Assembly: GCA_963662155.1 (NCBI GenBank)
Contig: OY759267.1
Span: forward strand, 33,646,976-33,710,975
Direction: 5' to 3'
DNA from: Lamellibrachia columna
Lineage: Eukaryota > Annelida > Polychaeta > Sabellida > Siboglinidae
Length of the DNA: 64,000 nt
How positions within the stretch are numbered: the first letter of the stretch is position 1; every line of letters starts with the position of its first letter. Made by a program: the position numbers and the translations under genes. The notes under the pieces were generated by a model that was not told the origin of the DNA, ran no database searches, and was given only the letters and a program-made list of their open reading frames with translations. Below, piece after piece: positions 22,301 through 33,734 of this stretch.

Positions 22301-24470
22301 TCTGGCTTTTCAGTAATCCACACTCAAAAGTGATATTTGGGTCTGTTTACATAGGTGTATTTTGGCACCAGGTAAAAAATTATTATAACTTTCAGTATGG
22401 AATAACAACTGGCTATATAGAATTTGATTACAGAACACATGCTGGACTATTCCAAAAATTATGTTACAAGTTCATTCGAGTGAGCTGAAAAAGTGAGTGT
22501 ATTCGAGTATCGTACTAGAATACAGACTGTCTCAAGCTGAAGTAGCTCATATATGTGTGTTCTGCCCACAACAGGTGGTTGTTCCTTGTGTATGTAAGCA
22601 ACTCCAACAACTAAGTAGGACATAGATTTTTTGCATGAATGCATGATTTTCATTTACCTTTATCAACAGTCTAAATTAAAAAAAATTCTGCACAGTTACC
22701 ATTTTTATTTGGGGTAAGACCACAGTTGACCTTCCTGTTTACTGTTTCACACGAATGTAGGGCACGCGAAATTGTGAAATGTGAACTTAATAAATTCATA
22801 TTATGTGACATGAGTGCCTTTGAGCATGAATATTTACAGGTTTGTTTATATATAGTGCATTTTTTGGAGAGTTTAACTGGCGGAGGGATTTATGGGAATT
22901 GTTCTGCTATGGGCCACGTGGGCGCATGAATACACGTCGGAAACTGCCAGCAATCCTGAAGGAGTGGTTTGCACCACTCTGTCAAAGTCATCCTGGCTTA
23001 GCCGTGGCAACCAAACCCCACTGCTAACCCCACTGGGTTCATGTTGGATTGCTGCATCTGATGGTTTGTGGTAACAGTGGCCGGTCTTGAAGCCACCAAT
23101 TTTCATCTTAATTCCACCAGCAGGTGGACATTTCTCCTCACTCTTTCTACTACTACTACTACTACTATCATGTGTTGTCTCCTCCATTTTGAAATCCCAG
23201 GTAAATCCAAGTAAAATTACTAATGAAAGTGACAAAACCGTTATCTGAATGCAAAGACGTCTAATCCACCTCGGAAACCAGATGACAGTGACAGGAGACC
23301 AGTATATTAGGGGGGTGGGGACATCTTCAAACTAGTGCAGCCTCCCTCTGATAAGTTACATCAAAGCAGAACAAGTCACATTATAATATAATTACTTAGC
23401 AGTCAACTTTTGTTTATTTCAGTTAATTAGACACAGTCACCTTTACTCAAGTCCATGTGAAGAGCACACATCTATTGGGAGTTGAGAAAATCCTGGACAG
23501 GCCCAGCTGTTATTTGATATGGCCTAGTGAGCTGACGTAACTGTTTCACATGGAAGGTGAGTTGTTTTTGAGGACTCAACTAAGTAGGTTATGTAATGTT
23601 ATGCAATTCGACAAGTTGAGGTGTCTGGCTTTTCAGTAATCCACACTCAAAGGTGATATTTGGGTCTGTTTACATAGGTGTATTGTGGCACCAGGTAAAA
23701 AATTATTATAACTTTCAGTATGGAATAACAACTGGCTATATAGAATTTGATTACAGAACACATGCTGGATTATTCCAAAAATTATGTTACAAGTTCATTC
23801 GAGTGAGCTGAAAAAGTGAGTGTATTCGAGTATCGTACTAGAATACAGACTGTCTCAAGCTGAAGTAGCTCATATATGTGTGTTCTGCCCACCACAGGTG
23901 GTGGTTCCTTGTGAATGTAAGCAACTCCAACAACTAGGTAGGACATAGATTTTTTTGCATAAATGCATGATTTTCATTTACCTTTATCAACAGGCTAAAT
24001 TAAATTTTTGTCTGCACAATTACCATTTTTATTTAGGGTAAGACCACAGTTGACCTTCCTGTTTACTGTTTCACACGAATGTAGGGCACGCGAAATTGTG
24101 AAATGTGAACTTAATAAATTCATATTATGTGACATGAGTGCCTTTGAGCATGAATATTTACAGGTTTGTTTATATATAGTGCATTTTTTGGAGAGTTTAA
24201 CTGGCGGAGGGATTTATGGGAATTGTTCTGCTTTGGGCCACGTGGGCGCATGAATACACGTCGGAAACTGCCAGCAATCCTGAAGGAGTGGTTTGCACCA
24301 CTCTGTCAAAGTCATCCTGGCTTAGCCGTGGCAACCAAACCCCACTGCTAACCCCACTGGGTTCATGTTGGATTGCTGCATCTGATGGTTTGTGGTAACA
24401 TTGGCCGGTCTTGAAGCCACCAATTTTCATCTTAATTCCACCAGCAGGTGGACATTTCTCCTCACTCTTT

Positions 24471-24503
<33 letters not shown>

Positions 24504-27272
24504 TCATGTGTTGTCTCCTCCATTTTGAAATCCCAGGTAAATCCAAGTAAAATTACTAATGAAAGTGACAAAACCGTTATCTGAATGCAAAGACGTCTAA
24601 TCCACCTCGGAAACCAGATGACAGTGACAGGAGACCAGTATATTAGGGGGGTGGGGACATCTTCAAACTAGTGCAGCCTCCCTCTGATAAGTTACATAAA
24701 AGCAGAACAAGTCACATTATAATTACTTAGTAGTCAACTTTTGTTTATTTCATTTAATTAGACACAGTCACCTTTACTCAAGTCCATGTGAAGAGCACAC
24801 ATCTATTGGGAGTTGAGAAAATCCTGGACAGGCCCAGCTGTTATCTGATATGGCCTAGTGAGCTGACGTAACTGTTTCACATGGAAGGTGAGTTGTTTTT
24901 GAGGACTCCACTAAGTAGGTTATGTAATGTTATGCAATTCGACAAGTTGAGGGGTCTGGCTTTTCAGTAATCCACACTCAAAGGTGATATTTGGGTCTGT
25001 TTACATAGGTGTATTTTGGCACCAGGTAAAAAATTATTATAACTTTCAGTATGGAATAACAACTGGCTATATAGAATTTGATTACAGAACACATGCTGGA
25101 CTATTCCAAAAATTATGTTACAAGTTCATTCGAGTGAGCTGAAAAAGTGAGTGTATTCGAGTATCGTACTAGAATACAGACTGTCTCAAGCTGAAGTAGC
25201 TCATATATGTGTGTTCTGCCCACCACAGGTGGTGGTTCCTTGTGTATGTAAGCAACTCCAACAACTAGGTAGGACATAGATTTTTTGCATGAATGCATGA
25301 TTTTCATTTACCTTTATCAACAGTCTAAATTAAAAACAATTCTGCACAGTTACCATTTTTATTTGGGGTAAGACCACAGTTGACCTTCCTGTTTACTGTT
25401 TCACACGAATGTAGGGCACGCGAAATTGTGAAATGTGAACTTAATAAATTCATATTATGTGACATGAGTGCCTTTGAGCATGAATATTCACAGGTTTGTT
25501 TATATATAGTGCATTTTTTGGAGAGTTTAACTGGCGGAGGGATTTATGGGAATTGCTCTGCTATGGGCCACGTGGGCGCATGAATACACGTCGGAAACTG
25601 CCAGCAATCCTGAAGGAGTGGTTTGCCCCACTCTGTCAAAGTCATCCTGGCTTAGCCGTGGCAACCAAACCCCACTGCTAACCCCACTGGGTTCATGTTG
25701 GATTGCTGCATCTGATGGTTTGTGGTAACATTGGCCGGTCTTGAAGCCACCAATTTTCATCTTAATTCCACCAGCAGGTGGACATTTCTCCTCACTCTTT
25801 CTACTACTACTACTACTACTATCATGTGTTGTCTCCTCCATTTTGAAATCCCAGGTAAATCCAAGTAAAATTACTAATGAAAGTGACAAAACCGTTATCT
25901 GAATGCAAAGACGTCTAATCCACCTCGGAAACCAGATGACAGTGACAGGAGACCAGTATATTAGGGGGGTGGGGACATCTTCAAACTAGTGCAGCCTCCC
26001 TCTGATAAGTTACATAAAAGCAGAACAAGTCACATTATAATTACTTAGTAGTCAACTTTTGTTTATTTCATTTAATTAGACACAGTCACCTTTACTCAAG
26101 TCCATGTGAAGAGCACACATCTATTGGGAGTTGAGAAAATGCTGGACAGGCCCAGCTGTTATCTGATATGGCCTAGTGAGCTGACGTAACTGTTTCACAT
26201 GGAAGGTGAGTTGTTTTTGAGGACTCCACTAAGTAGGTTATGTAATGTTATGCAATTCGACAAGTTGAGGTGTCTGGCTTTTCAGTAATCCACACTCAAA
26301 TGTGATATTTGGGTCTGTTTACATAGGTGTATTTTGGCACCAGGTAAAAAATTATTATAACTTTCAGTATGGAATAACAACTGGCTATATAGAATTTGAT
26401 TACAGAACACATGCTGGACTATTCCAAAAATTATGTTACAAGTTAATTCGAGTGAGCTGAAAAAGTGAGTGTATTCGAGTATCGTACTAGAATACAAACT
26501 GTCTCAAGCTGAAGTAGCTCATATATGTGTGTTCTGCCCACCACAGGTGGTGGTTCCTTGTGTATGTAAGCAACTCCAACAACTAGGTAGGACATAGATT
26601 TTTTGAATGAATGCATGATTTTCATTTACCTTTATCAACAGTCTAAATTAAAAACAATTCTGCACAGTTACCATTTTTATTTGGGGTAAGACCACAGTTG
26701 ACCTTCCTGTTTACTGTTTCACACGAATGTAGGGCACGCGAAATTGTGAAATGTGAACTTAATAAATTCATATTATGTGACATGAGTGCCTTTGAGCATG
26801 AATATTCACAGGTTTGTTTATATATAGTGCATTTTTTGGAGAGTTTAACTGGCGGAGGGATTTATGGGAATTGTTCTGCTATGGGCCACGTGGGCGCATG
26901 AATACACGTCGGAAACTGCCAGCAATCCTGAAGGAGTGGTTTGCACCACTCTGTCAAAGTCATCCTGGCTTAGCCGTGGCAACCAAACCCCACTGCTAAC
27001 CCCACTGGGTTCATGTTGGATTGCTGCATCTGATGTTTTGTGGTAACAGTGGCCGGTCTTGAAGCCACCAATTTTCATCTTAATTCCACCAGCAGGTGGA
27101 CATTTCTCCTCACTCTTTCTACTACTACTACTACTACTATCACGTGTTGTCTCCTCCATTTTAAAATCCCAGGTAAATCCAAGTAAAAGTACTAATGAAA
27201 GTGACAAAACCGTTATCTGAATGCAAAGACGTCTAATCCACCTGAGAAACCAGATGACAGTGACAGGAGACC
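19338..27272. repeat. Higher-order repeat: two ~3.97-kb blocks of three units
   Basis: Block 1 is 19338-23300 (3,963 bp) and block 2 is 23301-27272 (3,972 bp). First units of both blocks share GTGAATGTAAGC, a T7 run before GCATAAATGC, and TTCTGCTTTGGGCC. Second units share CATAAAAGCAG, TTACTTAGTAG and GGAATTGCTCTGC. Third units share CATAAAAGCAG with TTCTGCTATGGG. These variants are absent or arranged differently in units 1-3, showing that a three-unit block was duplicated after the units had diverged. Confidence 0.85.
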
Positions 27273-27677
27273 AGTATATTAGGGGGGGGGGTGGGGACAT
27301 CTTCAAACTAGTGCAGCCTCCCTCTGATAAGTTACATCAAAGCAGAACAAGTCACATTATAATATAATTACTTAGCAGTCAACTTTTGTTTATTTCAGTT
27401 AATTAGACACAGTCACCTTTACTCAAGTCCATATGAAGAGCACACATCTATTGGGAGTTGAGAAAATCCTGGACAGGCCCAGCTGTTATCTGATATGGCC
27501 TAGTGAGCTGGCGTAACTGTTTCACAGGGAAGGTGAGTTGTTTCTGAGGACTCCACTAAGTAGGTTATGTAATGTTATGCAATTCGACAAGTTGCGGTGT
27601 CTGGGTTTTCAGTAATCCACACTCAAAGGTGATATTTGGGTCTGTTTACATAGGTGTATTGTGGCACCAGGTAAAAA

Positions 27678-28270
27678 AATATACTTTCCTTTTCAGATTT
27701 TTCAAAATGTTTCTGTCCAACATGACTCCCTCTACCTTTCCCCGAGCATTCGCTCCCTGTTGTATCCGGCATCGCATTTCTACCTCTGAATGCTCATCCT
27801 CATTAACCATTCCTCCAAGTTACACAAAGCCATCTACTTGGTTGAACTCCTCATCATCCAAACTAATGTTCAAGTCCTCTCTCTGATGTCAAACACACAT
27901 CTCTTCTGTCTTCTCCCGGCTCATTATCGGTCCGTGCTTCTTGAACATCCCCTTCCATTGCTCCAACACTTCCTGTAGTTCTTGTTTTTTGTCTGCTATC
28001 ATGGCCAGATCGTTTGCATACATCACCTTCCTGAGAACATCCTTCATGCTGATCTTCCTGCTGATTAGTGCCACCACCATGATAAAGAGTAAAGGGTCAT
28101 TTCCTTGCCTCTAACCGATGTTAACTTTAAACTCTTCCGACAACCCATATCCAACCACAACTCTTGTTTTTGTTCTCAGGAACATGACAGTTATGGGTGT
28201 TGCACGCCATGACACAGAACTGACTAAATACCACCAACTCATTACAAAGTCAGACTCCCAGTTAAGTCAG
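27678..28270 (-). pseudogene. Non-LTR retrotransposon RT fragment 4
   Basis: Same content as fragment 1 and the same junction to array-unit sequence (GGTAAAAAA/TATACTTTCC), so both descend from one event. It reads MVVALISRKISMKDVLRK, MYANDLAMIADKKQEL, with YAND at 28,009-28,020. It is truncated and contains stops. Confidence 0.75.
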
Positions 28271-28375
28271 GCTCCCAGATAACTTATTTTGTAATTTCTG
28301 TAAACTATTATAATGATCAAACTACAACACTGACTGATATGTATTGCCTGTATAGACTTGATATCATCATTCCAG

Positions 28376-28548
28376 GTGCCACCATCAAACCTCAGTCACA
28401 AAAGTCAGTACACAACATGACTACATCAGTGGACGACACAGAGCCATTCGATTACACAACAATTGACGTACCAGCAGTAAAGACGTCACGACAGGACGGC
28501 GTCGGTGTCACCTGGGACAAACCACACAAGGATGAGAACATCGACAGC
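28376..28548 (+). CDS. Open 173-nt exon of unknown gene, copy B
   Basis: Bordered by CATTCCAG and GTAAGT. It reads ATIKPQSQKSVHNMTTSVDD, then TEPFDYTTIDVPAVKTS, then VGVTWDKPHKDENIDS, without stops. The peptide is polar and lacks a membrane segment; it might be an intracellular tail or linker, but I cannot name a family. It enters in phase 1 and leaves in phase 0. The copy A equivalent is broken. It could be a relic of a host gene caught in the duplication. Confidence 0.4.
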
Positions 28549-29091
28549 GTAAGTTCTTGGCTCATGCTGATTACTGCACTCACAGCCAAGTCAGTCTTTA
28601 CGCAGACATTACAGCTTACTTGAAGTGTAAAGCGATTGTAGTACTCACAGCCCTTGCATTAAAAACACGCGCGAAGGAGTTGTAGACCGAACTGCCCCAG
28701 GTATATGGGTAGCTGTCTTGCCCCAGGGGGCACCAAGATGGCTTTTTGGGGTATTTTTACTGCTGCAAATGTTGATCCTTTTATGGTCGTCGGCACACTG
28801 CTTCAAATGTTCATCCTATCATTCCACTAGTATTCAACAGATGTGTAATATAGATGTAATGTTTGGTCGAATTTTATATATTTTTGGAATGGAACCATTG
28901 GTTGATTCAGACAGAAAAGGAAGCATTTAAGTAGACAGGTTTTCTTACACCTATGTGTAACAAGATATTTATAAAAAAAATGTGTAACATATTCACATGG
29001 CCTGCATTAAAAGAAACTGTAGAAAATTTGACCCATTCATTTATTGGCTTTTGGGATGATGAAATGACGACATCTGTTAATATCATTGCAG

Positions 29092-29199
29092 ACACAATGG
29101 GTCAGCTCTTTACTCCATCTCTCGTGAGTAGTACGTCACCACGAAGAAGTGAGTTGGTTGTTGTGCATCAATCAGCTGAGATTTTCCCAGAATCATATG
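29092..29199 (+). CDS. Exon-like block, copy B (108 nt, phase 1-1)
   Basis: AG at 29,090-29,091 and GTAAGT at 29,200 border a stop-free block reading TMGQLFTPSLVSSTS and ELVVVHQSAEIFPESYG. It is nearly identical to copy A. Protein family not recognised. It does not join in phase directly to the 28,376-28,548 block. Confidence 0.4.
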
Positions 29200-29565
29200 G
29201 TAAGTGAGCAAGGAATATATATTTAGACTGAATTAATATTACACCATTAATTAATTCAATACTATGCGGGAAAGTTCATTTTGGCAAAAGTGTACCCTGT
29301 ACGTGAAAACGCCCACATACAAATGTATTTATTATTACCTTTGTTAAATTTAATTTATATAAATGTTATAACTTATTGTATTATTAAAAAAAATACCGTT
29401 TCTCCTGGAAGTGTTTAAGGACAATCAATGCAGACTGTTCTGGCGACACAGCAAATGATCAAGTGTTGACTGAATTAATACCATTCAGTGAACCATGTGT
29501 AGGTGTTAAATCTGTTATTGACCAGACTTGAGCGGATCTACACACTGGGTAGTGGGTCCAGGAAG

Positions 29566-30126
29566 TGTATGGAAGGAGACCATTTTCTTGCTGAAGCTAT
29601 CTGCCGCATTTGATACCATTGGTCACAGGACAACTTATTAAAAGTGTGTCAATGTGGTGTGGCATATCTGGAACAGAGCTGGTTCTCATAATAATTAACT
29701 GATAGATGCAAAAGAATGAAGATAGCGAATTGTTTCTCAGCTACGCTCCCTACTTCACGTAATGTTCCTCAGGGTGTTTCACTCTCTACGCTACTCTACT
29801 TGGCTCAGTTATCCAACGTCACAACTTGGATCACCAAGTGTATGCTAATAAATCACAGACCTATGCTATTTTGGCTACATGAGATACAAATCACTTCCAA
29901 AACTAGCTCAGGGATTGTCTCCACAAAATCTTCCATTGGATGACAGAGACCACATTAAAGTTAAATGCAAGTAAATCCGAGTTAATTATTATTGGTGGGG
30001 TAAATTTTGCATGTCTATTTGAATCGATTAGGTGCGCACAATATGTTGCAAGACGTTTCCTTATGTGTCAGACTTTAGATTGCATGTAGAGAAGCACAGT
30101 AAAATCAAAACGTGTGGAAAGCATTA
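29566..30126 (+). pseudogene. CR1/L2-like RT fragment, copy B
   Basis: Duplicate of the 9,160-9,720 fragment, with the LSAAFDTIGHR and NVPQGVSLSTL blocks and the same frame breaks. The shared damage shows that the insertion decayed before the segment was duplicated. Confidence 0.65.
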
Positions 30127-30893
30127 GCTTAACAGTGTCGCATGGCTGTTCTTCGATGAGAACAAATTTGCATGTTTGCTGGAGTGCCATAAAACACTAA
30201 TATTATATAGCCTTTTTGTTTAGGGAGTGACGTAGAGTGATATAATGAAAGCATTGATTTACTAAAATGCAAGGAAGGACATCAACGTAATAATTTACAT
30301 GTAATTGATTACGGATTGACAGACGTTTGCTACGATGACAATAAAACTGATGCCGATTGACCAACTAATGCGAATCGAGAATAATAACCTGAATCTGAAT
30401 ATGTAATGATCGATGTACTTTTGTTTAAAAAATAAGAGTCCAATGACGTGAGTGACACTTAGCATTATCTGCTATTTGGTTGCACCTCCTATCGGTCGCT
30501 GGAGAGACCAATCCACAGTCACCGGGTCACTTATGGTTACATATCGAGCAGCTCTCAGGGGAGAGATTTGTCGGCCCCCAGACCTTCCTGTAGTTCTCCA
30601 GCCAAACTACTGACAATCCCTATATGTTGAACTTGTAACCTCCTATGACAACACGACAACCCGTTTATATAGTAGGTAAACCTATTTAGCTGAATTTGTG
30701 GTGTGAACTCTTGAAACAGGTTAACTTTACATTTAACTGATATAACAACTACTAATTAAACAATTTAGTTAATTAGAATGTTTCTTATATGGCATAGTTC
30801 ATGTTGTAATGCTGCAAAGTGTATAACATGCATAAATAATATTACTAATCTATGTTATTGATATTGAATTATGCAGATCTAGTGGTGAAATTA

Positions 30894-30929
30894 TGCGCAT
30901 GCGCCGGAAGTTATCACTCTAAGATGGCG
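30894..30929. promoter_or_regulatory. Promoter-like NRF1/ETS/YY1 motif cluster, copy B
   Basis: TGCGCATGCGCC (palindromic NRF1-like core), overlapping CCGGAAG (ETS-like), then AAGATGGCG (YY1-like, typical just downstream of a transcription start) within 36 bp. In animals this trio marks TATA-less housekeeping promoters. No gene body can be assigned downstream, so it may be a relic promoter. Confidence 0.45.
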
Positions 30930-32949
30930 TCTACTAGAACGTTGGCCGTGTAATTGATATCAACAACCCTACAAAACCCTGTCTTAGGAATACAACACAC
31001 TCCAAGTGGAAAAGGTTTATTATATTGGCAATAGTATCATCGAACAGTTGTGATAACTGGTATGTCTGTTTATTATCTATGCATCTAGCAATTCCCACCG
31101 CCGTTACTTTGTTAACTGTTACGTTAGCCAACAATAAGCCATAACCCATAGAAAGTGTCCCGTCTCCTTGCCAGCAACAGTCTAGCAAAATTTTCGTGCG
31201 ACTAATACACAGTCATGAGTTGCATCAGAAGCAGAAAAACATAGTTGTCACTAATAAGTAATCTGTCCCAATACATTAACCAAAACTCCATATGAAATGA
31301 TCAATCGTTTGTAGAATGAATAAAATATGTATCAGAATTAAAACCATATCAAATATGTGTACTCCGTAGTATAGATATTATTTATCTACAAAGCCAAATA
31401 ATGTTTATACACAAACCTTCCGCATTCTGGTAGGTCACAAAGTCCCTGTTTATAATGCTCCTTATGTTAGTAGCTGTCTCGAATCATCTCTTTCTTCACC
31501 AATTTCGTCCGACTGGCTGTCAACGCATTGCATTTCTACCTATCTAGATGAGATCAGCTTTTACAGAGAACACCACAGGAAGCACGCAGCGTGTGCTATT
31601 GATATACAACGTATGTTGAAGCAGATAACATGCACTCCAACACGGATGTAGCTCACGAAATGCTATCTTGCACACTCCTCCATATTTCTCCAATTGATCA
31701 TTCTTCGGTCATGGTAGGCCGTACACCGTATACCAATTTTTGGAAGAAGAATCACCAACTTCGCATGGATTGCTATATAAGACACGCTAAATGCAAGAAC
31801 TCCCCGCATGCTGGCTGGTAAACAGGAATGAACCATTGTGGTCTGTTGTCTGTGCTGGCGGAAGTAATCAACGAACTACGACACGCATTGTCCATGCGCT
31901 CGGACGGCGTTGTCCTGTTTGCATAACATAATCTATTGCAGCACCACGCCTTGACACCTGTCAACGCCCTGAATGACGTTGTAATCCTCACTTAGAAGCG
32001 CAATTTCTATGTCGCAATTATTCTGGTATCCTAATTGTATCGACACATGCGTGTTGTTCTATTGAGGATACGTAATCGTTCTGTTTACAGCAATTTTCTC
32101 AACATGGTTACACCAAAAAATAATAGTACGCATCAGTTAGTGTACGTTCAGTGTTCAAAGTGTTTTACACTTCACCCCTAGCGCACCTGTTGATTCCAAC
32201 TCCATCTCGACTTCTCTGGGAAGCACTCAGTCATGCTGCAGTTACTGCTCGAAGACCATTCGTACGTATAATCACCACTGCATATAGCCAGATACTCATT
32301 CATACAAACGAATGAGCTGTGGCAATGTTCGGTGAAACAAATTGCCAAAGCTTCGAAACGGCAGCAAGACGGTTCAAGCTAGGGTTTTCACGACTGGGAG
32401 CCTGACGTTCTATCTGGAACGTTGTCACGCCCCATTCGATGGGAGAGAAGGAGAAGGGTCAGAGAAGAAGCGAGGAAGGGTGGGGGGGCAGCGCGGGAGG
32501 GAGATATGCCGTTTGTTTGTTAATGCAGACATGTACAAGTGTTTAGCAATATTTAATATGGCCATGGTTCGCACCACGCTGTAGCTTACTCATGCGCGCA
32601 TCTTACTGCTAACACTAGTACGAAAAGTAAAATAATAAACCGCGCAAAAACAAATGTTGCAACATAGGCCTCTATAGCTCAATGCGCATACCAGCTCATA
32701 TCACGGCATGTCGCTTTTATTAAACGTCGGCATGGAAGCGTGTCTGCGTATCAGTGTTTGTTACACACGTGTATCCTGGTACAAAGTCAACACTTGTGTC
32801 GCACGCGGTGTCTTTGATGGGGAGCGTTGAATGCTATATCAAAGATGATTGATTGTTTGCTATAATGTTTACATCATCTAACATGTGTCCTGGAACGAAA
32901 CTAGCATTGATATCGCATCAAAGAGACGTCGGAGTCGTGCATCAGTGCT
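30930..32949. other. Segment B interior without an assignable gene
   Basis: Near-identical to 10,524-12,540. It has the same anonymous open stretch (about 31,433-31,646) and a purine-rich patch, here with a seven-G run (GGGTGGGGGGGCAGCG) at about 32,480. No recognisable protein or RNA. Confidence 0.5.
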
Positions 32950-33238
32950 TCACTTGACCTGGATGGAGGCAGAGTCTTGTAAGAGCAGTTGCTGTAGACG
33001 TGGGCGAATGGATGAAGATTGGGTGACGTCGAGCAAGACAAATATGTATTTGGGCAGCGGTTTGATGCTGCCGAGCGCCGTCGTCATGAGTTCGCTGTCG
33101 TCGATGAACTGTCGCATCAAACATACGACCACATTGTCGCCGTTGTCGAAGCCTCCTATTTTCGAGGCGCCGACGTCGTCGCGATCACCGACGTAGAGAG
33201 GCAATCCCCACTCGTCTTCGACGTGTTTCAACAGTTGA
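32950..33238 (-). CDS. TIR-domain-like exon, copy B
   Basis: Same frame, acceptor and stop as copy A, with WGLPLYVGDRD (Arg to Pro) as a visible amino-acid change. The open frame and borders are intact in both copies, unlike the neighbouring RT fragments. It starts at the acceptor near 33,239 because no ATG is present. Upstream exons of a receptor or adaptor are not found on this strand nearby. Confidence 0.45.
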
Positions 33239-33321
33239 CTGCAAACTTAGCGCGAGATTATCGCGAAGCCGCCCTGGCAATAGACAAAGTTAGCGGCTTG
33301 TTGGATTTACAGTGAGCTCAC

Positions 33322-33734
33322 AGTTGTTCTAATAAATCAGTATTTGCGCTGAGTAGTAATGGCTTATGTTTTGGTAACCAGATTGATTTGTTTAATGTTT
33401 TTATTTATACTTTCACTGTACATCCTTCTTGTCAAAGTATATTTGATTTTTATGAGCATGCTCTAGTCAAGAAAAGTACGTCGTTTATATGAATACAACC
33501 ATATGGTAAAATGCATATTGCTCAAACAGATATACATATGAGAGATTGATTTTGTAAATATTTAACAAATATTCTATTGAAATAATGTTTTTTCTCATAA
33601 GCAATTTATACACTGATTATGAAAATGTTGACCATATTATTGGATTTATTAAACATAAGTTTTTTTTACCAAACTAACGGTGCTTTTCCTCTTTTTTCAC
33701 TGATGTTCATGGGTTAGGTTCAGGTAAAATATTG
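33322..33734. repeat. Non-coding block, copy 3
   Basis: Same block as 12,911-13,329 and 14,718-15,130, again directly preceding the minus-strand RT fragment's 3' part. A small CCCCTCTCCATCTTTCATCTT duplication lies at its end. Confidence 0.7.

Larger units (their letters stand above)
15375..27677. repeat. Transposon-derived tandem array, about 9.3 units of ~1.32 kb
   Basis: Using the landmark AGTATATTAGGG, unit starts are 15375, 16698, 18018, 19338, 20666, 21983, 23301, 24637, 25955 and 27273 (the last partial, ending about 27,677). Spacings are 1317-1336 bp. Each unit contains, on the minus strand, the first ~100 codons of the Mutator-like transposase (MEETTHDSSS to GLLAVSD), cut at an ACGTC/GGAAACTGCC junction and joined to about 950 bp of unrelated sequence. 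Length differences come mostly from a CTA trinucleotide run encoding the Ser tract, and every observed variant keeps the frame. Units 4-5-6 match units 7-8-9 in shared diagnostic variants. The first and last landmarks carry a 10-G run, inner ones 6. This is a TE-born macrosatellite-like array. Recent amplification explains the open ORFs without requiring function. Confidence 0.95.

Noticed and set aside
15375..27677. CRISPR-like array
   Set aside because: Units are 1.3 kb and contiguous, with no short repeat/spacer alternation, and the DNA is eukaryotic.
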